From positions 3,286,001-3,350,000 of the forward strand of contig NZ_CP123923.1 of the NCBI RefSeq assembly GCF_030450125.1: 64,000 nt of DNA, written 5' to 3'. Position numbers and translations under genes: made by a program. The notes below the pieces were generated by a model, which was not told the DNA's origin, ran no database searches, and was given only the letters and a program-made list of their open reading frames with translations. Each line of letters begins with the position of its first letter. Within the stretch, counting starts at the first letter, position 1. The stretch comes from Streptomyces sp. WP-1. GTDB taxonomy: Bacteria > Actinomycetota > Actinomycetes > Streptomycetales > Streptomycetaceae. Below, one piece after another: positions 19,853 to 28,650 of this stretch.

Positions 19853-20737
19853 TCACGCGCCCAGGATCTCGCGGGCGAGCTTCGCCGTCTCGGTCGGGGT
19901 CTTGCCGACCTTGACGCCCGCGGCCTCCAGGGCCTCCTTCTTCGCCTGCGCGGTACCGGAGGAACCGGAGACGATCGCGCCGGCGTGACCCATGGTCTTG
20001 CCCTCCGGCGCGGTGAAGCCCGCGACGTAACCGACGACCGGCTTCGTCACGTTCTCCTTGATGAACGCGGCGGCACGCTCCTCGGCGTCACCACCGATCT
20101 CACCGATCATCACGATGAGCTCGGTCTCGGGGTCCTCCTGGAACGCCGCGAGCGCGTCGATGTGCGTGGTGCCGATGATCGGGTCGCCACCGATGCCGAC
20201 GGCGGTCGAGAAGCCGATGTCACGCAGCTCGTACATCATCTGGTACGTCAGCGTGCCGGACTTCGAGACCAGGCCGATGCGGCCCGGCTTGGTGATGTCG
20301 CCCGGGATGATGCCGACGTTCGACTGACCCGGGGTGATGATGCCGGGGCAGTTCGGGCCGATGATCCGGGTCTTGTTGCCCTTCTTGCCGGCGTACGCCC
20401 AGAACGCCGCCGAGTCGTGCACGGCGATGCCCTCGGTGATCACGACGGCCAGCTCGATCTCGGCGTCGATGGCCTCGACGACCGCGTCCTTCGTGAACTT
20501 CTCCGGCACGAAGATGACGGAGACGTTGGCGCCGGTCTTCTCGATGGCCTCCTTGACGGTGCCGAAGACGGGTACCTCGGTGCCGTCGAAGTCCACGGTC
20601 TGACCCGCCTTGCGCGGGTTCACGCCGCCCACGACGTTCGTGCCGTCACCGAGCATGAGCTTGGTGTGCTTCATGCCGGTGGCGCCGGTCATGCCCTGGA
20701 CGATGACCTTGCTGTCCTTGTTGAGCCAGATAGCCAT
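19853..20737 (-). CDS. sucD: Succinyl-CoA ligase (ADP/GDP-forming), alpha subunit
   Basis: Subunit carrying the CoA site and the phospho-histidine of succinyl-CoA synthetase (TCA cycle). It is 294 aa, usual length. The CoA-binding start [32 protein letters not shown] and [15 protein letters not shown] are present. The phosphorylated His lies in the region around [17 protein letters not shown] at 20737, 27 bp after the sucC stop. Confidence 0.97.
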   Translation of the reverse strand: MAIWLNKDSKVIVQGMTGATGMKHTKLMLGDGTNVVGGVNPRKAGQTVDFDGTEVPVFGTVKEAIEKTGANVSVIFVPEKFTKDAVVEAIDAEIELAVVITEGIAVHDSAAFWAYAGKKGNKTRIIGPNCPGIITPGQSNVGIIPGDITKPGRIGLVSKSGTLTYQMMYELRDIGFSTAVGIGGDPIIGTTHIDALAAFQEDPETELIVMIGEIGGDAEERAAAFIKENVTKPVVGYVAGFTAPEGKTMGHAGAIVSGSSGTAQAKKEALEAAGVKVGKTPTETAKLAREILGA

Positions 20738-20764
20738 GGTGTGTCGGTGTCCTCGTCCTCGTGC

Positions 20765-21943
20765 TTACTTGGCGGCGGCCAGCTCGGCGGCCTTCGCGGC
20801 CGCGCCGTCCATGGTGTCGACGCGCTGCACCAGCGGGTGGGCGGCGTCCGTGAGGATCTTCCGGCCCAGCTCGGCGTTGTTGCCGTCGAGGCGGACGACG
20901 AGCGGCTTCTCGACCTTCTCGCCGCGGTCCTCCAGGAGCTTCAGGGCCTGCACGATGCCGTTGGCGACCTCGTCGCAGGCGGTGATGCCACCGAAGACGT
21001 TCACGAAGACGGACTTGACGTCCGGGTCGCCCAGGATGATCTCCAGGCCGTTCGCCATCACCTGGGCGGAGGCGCCGCCACCGATGTCCAGGAAGTTGGC
21101 GGGCTTCACGCCACCGTGGTTCTCACCGGCGTACGCGACGACGTCCAGGGTGCTCATGACGAGACCCGCGCCGTTGCCGATGATGCCGACCTCACCGTCG
21201 AGCTTGACGTAGTTGAGGTTCTTCTCCTTGGCGGCGGCCTCCAGCGGGTTGGCCGCGGCCTTGTCGTGCAGCGCCTCGAAGTCCGGGTGACGGAACTCGG
21301 CGTTGTCGTCCAGGGAGACCTTGCCGTCCAGGGCGATGACGTCACCCGAGGCGACCTTGGCCAGCGGGTTGACCTCGACCAGGAGGGCGTCCTCCTTGAT
21401 GAAGGTGTCCCACAGCTTGACCAGGACGTTCGCGACCTGGTCGGCGACCTCGGCCGGGAACTTGGCGGCCGCGACGATCTCGCGGGCCTTCTCGGGGGTC
21501 ACGCCGTCGATCGCGTCGATCGGCGTCTTGGCGACGGCCTCGGGGCGGGTGGCCGCCACCTCCTCGATCTCCATGCCGCCCTCGACGGAGGCGATGGAGA
21601 GGAAGGTGCGGTTCGCACGGTCGAGGAGGAAGGAGACGTAGTACTCCTCGACGATCTCCGGGGCGGTCTCGGCGATCATCACCTTGTGGACCGTGTGGCC
21701 CTTGATGTCCATGCCGAGGATGTCCGTCGCACGGGCGACGGCCTCGTCCGCGGAGGCGGCCAGCTTGACGCCGCCGGCCTTGCCACGACCACCGACCTTC
21801 ACCTGCGCCTTGACGACGGACTTGCCGCCCAGACGCTCGGTGATCTCGCGCGCCGCCTCAGGCGTGTCGATGACTTCACCGGCCAGCACCGGTACATCGT
21901 GCTTGGCGAAGAGGTCCCTCGCCTGGTACTCGAACAGGTCCAC
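20765..21943 (-). CDS. sucC: Succinyl-CoA ligase, beta subunit
   Basis: ATP-grasp subunit binding nucleotide and succinate, 392 aa. It starts [22 protein letters not shown]-grasp features include [18 protein letters not shown], and the succinate/CoA end has [23 protein letters not shown] start at 21943. First gene of the sucC-sucD operon; the 515-bp upstream gap carries a candidate Crp site (22124-22137). Confidence 0.97.
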   Translation of the reverse strand: MDLFEYQARDLFAKHDVPVLAGEVIDTPEAAREITERLGGKSVVKAQVKVGGRGKAGGVKLAASADEAVARATDILGMDIKGHTVHKVMIAETAPEIVEEYYVSFLLDRANRTFLSIASVEGGMEIEEVAATRPEAVAKTPIDAIDGVTPEKAREIVAAAKFPAEVADQVANVLVKLWDTFIKEDALLVEVNPLAKVASGDVIALDGKVSLDDNAEFRHPDFEALHDKAAANPLEAAAKEKNLNYVKLDGEVGIIGNGAGLVMSTLDVVAYAGENHGGVKPANFLDIGGGASAQVMANGLEIILGDPDVKSVFVNVFGGITACDEVANGIVQALKLLEDRGEKVEKPLVVRLDGNNAELGRKILTDAAHPLVQRVDTMDGAAAKAAELAAAK

Positions 21944-22123
21944 GCGCTTCCGTCCCTATCAGTGATCTCGCGGTTCGTTGGATGCGTGGGCGTGCCGCGA
22001 AGGGCAACGTGACGTCCGCTTGTCACTAGGGGGGCGCACACGGTGTCCGAGCGCGCGGCATGTCCGTCTCGCAGGTTATCGCCGCTTGCGGGGGCTCCCT
22101 AAATCGAGGGTCACACGCGAGCG

Positions 22124-22137
22124 GTGATACCTGTCAC
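22124..22137. promoter_or_regulatory. Candidate Crp-type site upstream of sucC
   Basis: GTG-ATACCT-GTCAC fits GTG-N6-GNCAC, the form I recall for the S. coelicolor Crp consensus, and is also an imperfect GTGA-N6-TCAC dyad. It lies about 180 bp before the sucC start. A single match to a short degenerate motif is weak evidence. Confidence 0.3.
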
Positions 22138-22197
22138 ATGATGCCGGGTTCCCTGGCACGCCGTGCCGCAACATCCTCACCCTACCGACGGGTACGA

Positions 22198-22231
22198 GGC
22201 CTCACCGGGCTGGGGTCGACCCGGTGAGGCC
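22198..22231 (-). terminator. Terminator downstream of the VWA operon
   Basis: GGCCTCACCGGG and CCCGGTGAGGCC (22198-22209 and 22220-22231) form a 12-bp perfect stem. It lies about 230 bp past the VWA gene stop in the 515-bp gap 21944-22458. I see no gene in that gap. Confidence 0.7.
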
Positions 22232-22458
22232 CCCGGACCGCCCCGATGGCGCCGGGGCCGGAACGGTTGATCCCCACCCCAATGGGGACCACCCGCCCCA
22301 TCCGCGAGGCTCCGCCCGGTCCGGTCCGATGGCGTTCGGCCGACCGGGTGCGGCCGCCCCGCGGAGCGAGGTGGCCGGGCGACGAGCTGATGTGCCAGCC
22401 ACCCGATGCCCCCTCCGACGCCCCGTACGCCGCCCGGGTTCCCCGTTTCCCCCCTTCG

Positions 22459-23616
22459 TTACGCCGTCTCCGGTATCGGCAGCGGCCGCTTCTCCAGTGC
22501 CGCCGCCATCACCTCCGGGAACAGGTCGGGGGTGCAGGCGAAGGCGGGGGCGCCGAGCGCGCCGAGCGCGGCCGCGTGCTCCCGGTCGTAGGCGGGCGCG
22601 CCCTCGTCGGACAGCGCGAGCAGGGTCACGAACCGCACCCCGGACGCCTTCATCGCCGCCACCCGTTTGAGCATCTCGTCGCGGATCCCGCCCTCGTAGA
22701 GGTCGCTGATCAGCACGACGACGGTCTCGGCGGGCCGGGTGATGTGCGCCTGGCAGTAGGCGAGCGCCCGGTTGATGTCCGTGCCGCCGCCGAGCTGGGT
22801 GCCGAAGAGGACGTCCACCGGGTCGTCCAGCTGGTCGGTGAGGTCGGCCACCTCCGTGTCGAAGACGACCAGGCGGGTGCTGATCGACCGCATGGAGGCG
22901 AGGACCGCGCCGAAGACGGACGCGTAGACCACGGACGCCGCCATCGAGCCGGACTGGTCGACGCAGAGGATCACCTCCTTCTTCACCGACCGCGAGGCGC
23001 GGCCGTAGCCGATGAGCCGCTCCGGTACGACCGTGCGGTACTCGGGCAGGTAGTGCTTGAGGTTGGCCGCGATGGTGCGGTTCCAGTCGATGTCGTGGTG
23101 GCGGGGCCGGCCGACCCGCGCGCTGCGGTCCAGGGCGCCGGTCAGGGTGGCCCGGGTGCGGGTCGCGAGCCGCTTCTCCAGGTCGTCCACCACCTTGCGC
23201 ACGACCGCCCGCGCCGTCTCCTTCGTCGTCTCCGGCATCGCCTTGTTGAGCGAGAGCAGCGTGCCGACCAGGTGCACATCGGCCTCCACCGCCTCCAGCA
23301 TCTCCGGCTCCAGGAGCAGGGCGGAGAGTCCGAGCCGGTCGATGGCGTCGCGCTGCATGACCTGGACGACGGAGGACGGGAAGTAGGTGCGGATGTCGCC
23401 GAGCCAGCGGGCCACGGACGGTGCCGACGCCCCGAGCCCGGCCGTGCGCTCGCGGCCGGACCGCGGCTTGTCCCCCTTGCCGTAGAGCGCGGCCAGCGTC
23501 CCGTCCATCCCCGCGTCCCGCCCGGACAGCGCGCATCCGGTGCCGTCCGCCTGCTCCCCGCCGAGCACGAGCCGCCAGCGCCGCAGCCGCTCCGTCGGTG
23601 CCGTCCCGGTCGTCAT
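22459..23616 (-). CDS. VWA (CoxE-like) domain protein
   Basis: 385 aa. The C-terminal half is a von Willebrand factor A domain with a complete MIDAS: CVDQSGSM (DxSxS), the Thr in LGGGTDINRAL and the Asp in VLISDLYEGG. The N-terminal half is helical, with RTYFPSSVVQVMQRDAIDRL. CoxE-like VWA proteins work with MoxR ATPases, usually to insert metals or remodel client proteins. The ATG overlaps the preceding DUF5682 stop (ATGA). It is third in a minus-strand operon AAA - DUF5682 - VWA that appears to start from a DNA-damage-type promoter. Clients are unknown. Confidence 0.87.
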   Translation of the reverse strand: MTTGTAPTERLRRWRLVLGGEQADGTGCALSGRDAGMDGTLAALYGKGDKPRSGRERTAGLGASAPSVARWLGDIRTYFPSSVVQVMQRDAIDRLGLSALLLEPEMLEAVEADVHLVGTLLSLNKAMPETTKETARAVVRKVVDDLEKRLATRTRATLTGALDRSARVGRPRHHDIDWNRTIAANLKHYLPEYRTVVPERLIGYGRASRSVKKEVILCVDQSGSMAASVVYASVFGAVLASMRSISTRLVVFDTEVADLTDQLDDPVDVLFGTQLGGGTDINRALAYCQAHITRPAETVVVLISDLYEGGIRDEMLKRVAAMKASGVRFVTLLALSDEGAPAYDREHAAALGALGAPAFACTPDLFPEVMAAALEKRPLPIPETA

Positions 23617-26009
23617 GCGCCCACCCCCGTGAGGCTCTTTTCGTCGGTTGTCGTCCCGAGCAGCAGCCGCAGCACGGGCAGTACGGCGTCGGCGCGCCCG
23701 GCATCCGCATCGGCGCCGAAGCCCGGTGCGGTGAGTCTCCGGGCCACGGGGCCGCCCCGCTCCCCCGGTCCGCGCCGCACCAGCTCGCCGAGGGTTCTGC
23801 GCACCCCCGGGTCGTACGCCGCGAACGTGCGCCGCAGCAGCGGCAGTACGTCCGTGAACGCCTCCGCCGGCACCCCGGTCAGCCAGGTGTCGACCAGGCC
23901 GAGCAGCCGCTCGTCGTGCACCAGCAGCATGCCGCTGCCCCCGCCGACGAAGCCCTCGATCCAGGCGGCGGCCTCCACGGGCGGTGTCCCCCGCGACAAC
24001 GCGACCCCCATCAATCGCGCCGCCTCGCCGCCCCCCAGCTCCCCCTCGTCCAGCAGCAACCGCGCCGCCCGCCCCCGGACCACCCCGGCCACGCCCTCCC
24101 GCCCCGCGAGCCCCCGGAGCACGCCGCGCCACCGCCGCCGCAGCCCCCCGAGACCCGGGCCGCGGTCGGCGTCACCGGTGACCGGGACCGCGCCTTCACC
24201 GGAGCCGGTGGTCGCCGTGCTCGTATCGGCGGAGGCACCCGCGGCGGCCGTCTCCCCCAGCAGCCCCACCGCCGTGTGCACCGCGTCCACATGCCCCCTC
24301 ATCCGCTCCGCCGCCTCGCTGTCGAGGGCGGTGCACGCCGGGGGCAGGCCGATGAAGGTGCGTTCGGCGAGGGCGGCGGCGACCTCGGAGAGCGCGTGGG
24401 TGTCGGTGCCGCGGACGTCGCCGTAGCGCAGGGAGCGGACGAGGGCGGGCAGGGCCTGGGCGAGGTGGCCGACGTCCGTGTCCAGGGCCGCGCGGTCGGC
24501 GAGCGCGCGCATGACCGCGGGCAGGGCGTCGGGCAGACCGGCGAGCAGGCACCGCTCGGCGAGTGCCGTGACGTCGGCGAGGGTCCCCGCGGCCGCCGCA
24601 TCCGCCTCCGCCCGGGCCCGCGCCGCCGCGGCCACGGTGGTCCCCCACACGCCCGCCTCCGCGACCCGCACCGACAGCTCCGGCTCCCAGCGCAGCCGCC
24701 AGGTCTCCCGGAACGTGCCCGTGCTCCCCCGCGAGGGGCCCGGCTCCCCCCAGCCGATCCCGAGCAGCCGCAGCCGGTGCAGCAGTCTGCTGCGGCCCGC
24801 GTCCGTGTCCCCCCGCAGATCCAGCTCCAGCTCGCGCTCCAGCGCCTCCGGCCTGAGCCGCAGCGAACGCTGCCGCCGCACCAGGTCGCGCTGCAACGGC
24901 ACGGCGGGGGCCGACTCCGGCACCTCCCCGAGGACGTCCCCGACCACCAGCCGGTCGTGCACCAGCGCGAGCGGCACGTCCGAGCCGTCGCACATCACCG
25001 CGCGCACCGCGTCGGTGGTCTCGCCCAGGCCGGGCAGCGGGCGTCCGCGCACGGCGGCGAGGGTGTCGGCGAGCCGTACGGCCTCGATGACATGCGCGGA
25101 GGAGACGATCCGGTCCTCCTCCCGCAGCAGCCCGGCCACCTTGGTCAGCCAGCGCTCCACCGGCCGGTCGGGGGCGTGGAAGAGATGGCCGTACCAGCCG
25201 GGCGAGTCGACGCCCGCGCCGTAGCCGCTCGACCGGGCCAGCCTGCGGTGCGTCCAGGGCACCCAGGTCAGGTCGGCCTTGACCTTGGGCAGCCCCTTCA
25301 GCAGCGCCCGGTCGGCGGCGACCGTCGTCCTCTCACGCAGCGCGGGCACGTGCCAGGCCCCGCACACCACGGCCACCGCGTCCCCGAACTCCTTGCGCGC
25401 GGCGCGCAGGTGGAGCCGCATCTGCGCCTCGCGCACCAGGTCCCGGGGGCGCCCGCCCGCGCCGTACCGCTCGCGCAGCGCGCCCATGGCCTCGGCCAGC
25501 GCCTCGAACGGGGCGAAGGGGTCCTGCTCCCCCGGCCCCCGGTGCTCCACGACGTCCTCCCACCAGCGCTCGGGGTCGTCGTACCCGGCGGCCTCGGCGA
25601 GGGCGGCGAGCGGGTCGACGCGGACCTGCTCCTCCTCGCCCGCCTGACCCTCCTCCCCTTTCGCAGGCGGGAGTCCGGTGTCCCAGGCGAGGGTGTGGGC
25701 GGCCGGCAGGTCGATGAAGCGGGCCGGGACGCCGTGCTCCAGCGCCCAGCGCAGGGCCACCCACTCCGGGCTGAAGGCGGCGAACGGCCAGAACGCGGAG
25801 CGGCCGGGCTCGTCCACGGCATGGGCGAGCAGGGCGACCGGCGGCCGCAGCTCCGGGTCGGCGGCCAACGGGATCAGCGCGTCGGCCTCGGGCGGCCCCT
25901 CGATCAGGACGCCGGCGGGCCGGGCGGCGTCCAGCGCGGCCCGCACCGCGCGGGCGGAGCCGGGCCCGTGGTGCCGCACCCCCAGCAGCAGCGGACCGGC
26001 GCCGGTCAT
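23613..26009 (-). CDS. DUF5682 family protein
   Basis: 798 aa, central gene of the MoxR/VWA operon, overlapping both neighbours by 4 nt. The N-terminal 270 residues show a spaced set of motifs: LLGVRHHGPGSA, LIEGPPEAD and VVCGAWHVPAL. This His / Glu / GxxH arrangement recalls the EreA-ChaN-TraB (Tiki) hydrolase superfamily; that link is my inference. The remaining 500 residues are Ala/Leu/Arg-rich, probably alpha-helical repeats, with one long disordered insertion (about residues 595-625). No signal peptide or membrane segment, so it is cytoplasmic. Function unknown to me. Confidence 0.82.
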   Translation of the reverse strand: MTGAGPLLLGVRHHGPGSARAVRAALDAARPAGVLIEGPPEADALIPLAADPELRPPVALLAHAVDEPGRSAFWPFAAFSPEWVALRWALEHGVPARFIDLPAAHTLAWDTGLPPAKGEEGQAGEEEQVRVDPLAALAEAAGYDDPERWWEDVVEHRGPGEQDPFAPFEALAEAMGALRERYGAGGRPRDLVREAQMRLHLRAARKEFGDAVAVVCGAWHVPALRERTTVAADRALLKGLPKVKADLTWVPWTHRRLARSSGYGAGVDSPGWYGHLFHAPDRPVERWLTKVAGLLREEDRIVSSAHVIEAVRLADTLAAVRGRPLPGLGETTDAVRAVMCDGSDVPLALVHDRLVVGDVLGEVPESAPAVPLQRDLVRRQRSLRLRPEALERELELDLRGDTDAGRSRLLHRLRLLGIGWGEPGPSRGSTGTFRETWRLRWEPELSVRVAEAGVWGTTVAAAARARAEADAAAAGTLADVTALAERCLLAGLPDALPAVMRALADRAALDTDVGHLAQALPALVRSLRYGDVRGTDTHALSEVAAALAERTFIGLPPACTALDSEAAERMRGHVDAVHTAVGLLGETAAAGASADTSTATTGSGEGAVPVTGDADRGPGLGGLRRRWRGVLRGLAGREGVAGVVRGRAARLLLDEGELGGGEAARLMGVALSRGTPPVEAAAWIEGFVGGGSGMLLVHDERLLGLVDTWLTGVPAEAFTDVLPLLRRTFAAYDPGVRRTLGELVRRGPGERGGPVARRLTAPGFGADADAGRADAVLPVLRLLLGTTTDEKSLTGVGA

Positions 26010-27145
26010 GCGCTCACCTCCCGGCAGGCGCGGTAGAAGTCCGTCCAGCCCTCCCGCTCGCGCACGACCGTCTCCAGGTACTCCTGCCAGACGACCCGGT
26101 CGGCCGCCGGATCGCGGACGACGGCGCCGAGGATGCCGGCGGCGACATCGGACGGGCGCAGCACCCCGTCGCCGAAGTGGGCGGCGAGCGCGAGTCCGCC
26201 GGTGACGACGGAGATCGCCTCGGCCGTGGAGAGGGTGCCGCTGGGCGACTTCACCTTCGTACGGCCGTCGTCGGTCAGGCCGTCGCGCAGTTCGCGGAAG
26301 ACGGTCACGACGCGGCGGATCTCCGCCATCCCGTCGGGCGCGGCCGGCAGGTCGAGGGAGCGGCCGAGCTGTTCGACGCGGCGGCTGACGATCTCCACCT
26401 CGGCCTCGGCGCTCTCCGGCAGCGGCAGCACGACGGTGTTGAAGCGGCGGCGCAGCGCGCTGGAGAGGTCGTTGACCCCCCGGTCGCGGTCGTTGGCGGT
26501 GGCGATGAGGTTGAAGCCGCGGACCGCCTGGACCTCCTCCCCCAGCTCCGGGACGGGCAGGGTCTTCTCGGACAGGATGGTGATCAGCGTGTCCTGCACG
26601 TCGGCCGGTATCCGGGTCAGCTCCTCGACCCGGGCGGTCATGCCCTCGGCCATGGCGCGCATGACGGGGCTGGGCACGAGGGCGTCGCGGCTGGGGCCGT
26701 GGGCGAGCAGCCGCGCGTAGTTCCAGCCGTAGCGGATGGCCTCCTCGGGGGTGCCGGCGGTGCCCTGGACCAGCAGGGTCGAGTCGCCGCTGACGGCGGC
26801 GGCCAGATGCTCCGACACCCAGGTCTTGGCGGTGCCGGGCACCCCGAGCAGCAGCAGGGCGCGGTCGGTGGCGAGCGTGGTGACGGCGACCTCGACGATC
26901 CGGCGCGGGCCCACGTACTTCGGCGAGATCACCGTGCCGTCCGGCAGGGTGCCGCCGAGCAGGTACGTGGCCACCGCCCACGGCGACAGATTCCAGCGGG
27001 CCGGGCGCGGCCGGTCGTCCTGCGCGGCCAGCGCGGCGAGTTCGGATGCGAACGCGTCCTCGGCGTGCGGCCGCAGGGCCGCCGTGCTCTCGCCCGGGTG
27101 CGGTGCGGCGGTCTTCGATGGCGTGGACGCAAGGTTGGCTGACAT
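26006..27145 (-). CDS. MoxR-type AAA+ ATPase
   Basis: 379 aa. Walker A is GVPGTAKTWV (about residues 99-108). The Walker B region reads ARVEELTRIPADVQDTLI, with Glu-Glu where most MoxR proteins have Asp-Glu. Sensor 1 is NLIATANDRDRGVNDLS and the arginine finger is in LRRRFNTVVLP. The ATG at 27145 follows GGAGGGGGCC. First gene of the operon with DUF5682 and the VWA protein. MoxR ATPases remodel or activate clients presented by VWA partners. The promoter at 27189-27211 matches the PafBC/RecA_NDp DNA-damage motif with one mismatch in the -10. Confidence 0.88.
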   Translation of the reverse strand: MSANLASTPSKTAAPHPGESTAALRPHAEDAFASELAALAAQDDRPRPARWNLSPWAVATYLLGGTLPDGTVISPKYVGPRRIVEVAVTTLATDRALLLLGVPGTAKTWVSEHLAAAVSGDSTLLVQGTAGTPEEAIRYGWNYARLLAHGPSRDALVPSPVMRAMAEGMTARVEELTRIPADVQDTLITILSEKTLPVPELGEEVQAVRGFNLIATANDRDRGVNDLSSALRRRFNTVVLPLPESAEAEVEIVSRRVEQLGRSLDLPAAPDGMAEIRRVVTVFRELRDGLTDDGRTKVKSPSGTLSTAEAISVVTGGLALAAHFGDGVLRPSDVAAGILGAVVRDPAADRVVWQEYLETVVREREGWTDFYRACREVSA

Positions 27146-27188
27146 GGCTGAGGCCCCCTCCAGCTCGGCCGGTTCGGATCTGCCACCA

Positions 27189-27211
27189 ACGATGGACCAC
27201 CCCACTGACAA
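27189..27211 (-). promoter_or_regulatory. PafBC/RecA_NDp-type promoter of the MoxR operon
   Basis: On the minus strand the sequence reads TTGTCAGTG, then 8 nt (GGGTGGTC), then CATCGT, against TTGTCRGTG-N8-TANNNT; only the first base of the -10 differs. It lies 44 bp before the AAA gene start, allowing a roughly 37-nt leader with a Shine-Dalgarno. The -35 half is part of a 15-bp inverted repeat shared with the divergent promoter. Confidence 0.7.
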
Positions 27212-27259
27212 TCGCTCTGACCAGCACGAACGTCCGCTCGAAGCCGATTGTCAGTGGGG
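27200..27259. repeat. 15-bp inverted repeat spanning the divergent promoters
   Basis: CCCCACTGACAATCG (27200-27214) and CGATTGTCAGTGGGG (27245-27259) are perfect inverted copies 30 bp apart. Each contains one TTGTCAGTG -35/activator element facing outwards. Confidence 0.9.
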
Positions 27260-27270
27260 GGATCTACCGT
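27248..27270 (+). promoter_or_regulatory. PafBC/RecA_NDp-type promoter of the SWIM gene
   Basis: TTGTCAGTG (27248-27256), an 8-nt spacer and TACCGT (27265-27270) match TTGTCRGTG-N8-TANNNT at every position. The start codon at 27278 lies where transcription should begin, so the mRNA is probably leaderless. Confidence 0.78.
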
Positions 27271-27277
27271 CGGGGAC

Positions 27278-28612
27278 ATGACTGAGCAGGGGGTGCGCTG
27301 GACCGCGGACCAGGTGCTGGCACTGGCGCCTGACGCCGCGTCACGCAAGGCGGGCGGCAGGCTCGGCACGGCCGGTCCGTGGTCCGAGGCGGGGAGCGGG
27401 AAGGAGTCGGTGTGGGGGCTGTGCAAGGGCAGCGGCAGCAGGCCGTACCAAGCGGTGGTCGACCTCACCGGGCCCGCGTACAGGTGCAGTTGTCCGAGCC
27501 GTAAGTTCCCGTGCAAGCACGCGCTCGGGCTGCTTCTGCTGTGGGCGGGGGACGACGGTTCCGTGCCGGCCCGCGCCGAGCCGCCGGACTGGGCCGAGCA
27601 GTGGCTCTCGGGCAGACGCGAGCGCGCGGCGGACAAGGGGCCGGACGGCGGCGGTGGGGCCGCCGATCCGGAGGCGGCGCGGCGCCGCGCGGAGCGCCGG
27701 GCCGAGCGGGTCACCGCGGGCGCGGCCGAGCTGGAGCAGCGGCTGGCCGACCTGCTGCGCGGCGGCCTCGCCGCGGCCGAACAGGCGGGGTACGGACTGT
27801 GGGAGGAGACCGCGGCCCGCATGGTCGACGCCCAGGCACCCGGACTGGCCGCGCGGGTGCGGGAGTTGGGGGCGATACCGGCGTCCGGCGCGGGCTGGCC
27901 GGCCCGGCTGCTGGAGGAGTGCGCGCTGGTGCATCTGCTGGACCAGGGCTGGCTGCGCCGCGATCTGCTGCCGGAGCCCCTCGCGGCCACGATCCGCTCC
28001 CGGCTCGGCCTGCCCGCCCCGGCCGACGGGCCGCCCGAGCGGGACCGCTGGCTGGTCCTCGCCCAGTACGACACGGCGGACGCCAAGCTCACGACCCGCC
28101 GGATATGGCTGTACGGCACCGCGTCGCACCGCATCCGGCTGCTGCTGTCCTACGGCGCGGGCGGCCGGGCCCCGGAGCTGTCCCTGCCGGTGGGTCTCGC
28201 CCTGGACGCCGAGTTGACCGCGTATCCGGGCGCCGGTCAGCTCCGGGCCGCGCTGGGCGAGCGGTTCGCGGCGCCCGCCCCGGCCGGTCCGCGTCCACCG
28301 GGTGTCACCACGGGCGAGGCGGTGGCCCGGTACGGCACCGCCCTGCGCGAGGATCCCTGGCTGGAGTCGGTCCCGGCGGTCCTGGAGCGGGTCGTCCCGG
28401 TCCCGGACGGCGAACAGTGGCAACTGGCCGACGCCGGCGCGGACTCGGCCCTGCCCCTGACCCGCGCGGCCCGCTCCCGCCCCGGCCTGTGGCGCCTGCT
28501 CGCGCTGTCCGGCGGCGCCCCGGTCACGGTCTTCGGCGAGTGCGGCCACCGGGGCTTCACCCCGCTCACCGCATGGCCGGAGGGCGGCGGGGAGGCGGTG
28601 CCGCTGTGCTGA
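27278..28612 (+). CDS. SWIM zinc-finger protein
   Basis: 444 aa. The SWIM motif CxCx6CxH is at Cys70, Cys72, Cys79 and His81 (YRCSCPSRKFPCKH), preceded by the usual beta-strands. SWIM domains bind zinc and often DNA or protein. The rest is helical with a charged linker (about residues 100-150). ATG at 27278; no good Shine-Dalgarno, consistent with a leaderless transcript from the promoter ending 7 nt upstream. It is divergent from the MoxR operon and followed by the DUF5691 gene. Function in this setting is unknown to me. Confidence 0.88.
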   Translation: MTEQGVRWTADQVLALAPDAASRKAGGRLGTAGPWSEAGSGKESVWGLCKGSGSRPYQAVVDLTGPAYRCSCPSRKFPCKHALGLLLLWAGDDGSVPARAEPPDWAEQWLSGRRERAADKGPDGGGGAADPEAARRRAERRAERVTAGAAELEQRLADLLRGGLAAAEQAGYGLWEETAARMVDAQAPGLAARVRELGAIPASGAGWPARLLEECALVHLLDQGWLRRDLLPEPLAATIRSRLGLPAPADGPPERDRWLVLAQYDTADAKLTTRRIWLYGTASHRIRLLLSYGAGGRAPELSLPVGLALDAELTAYPGAGQLRAALGERFAAPAPAGPRPPGVTTGEAVARYGTALREDPWLESVPAVLERVVPVPDGEQWQLADAGADSALPLTRAARSRPGLWRLLALSGGAPVTVFGECGHRGFTPLTAWPEGGGEAVPLC

Positions 28613-28650
28613 CCGCCCCGCCCCACTCCACCCGAAGGAAAGGCAACGCG

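Noticed and set aside
19985..22012. Plus-strand open frame across sucCD
   Set aside because: It is exactly antisense to the sucCD genes and has no domain content.
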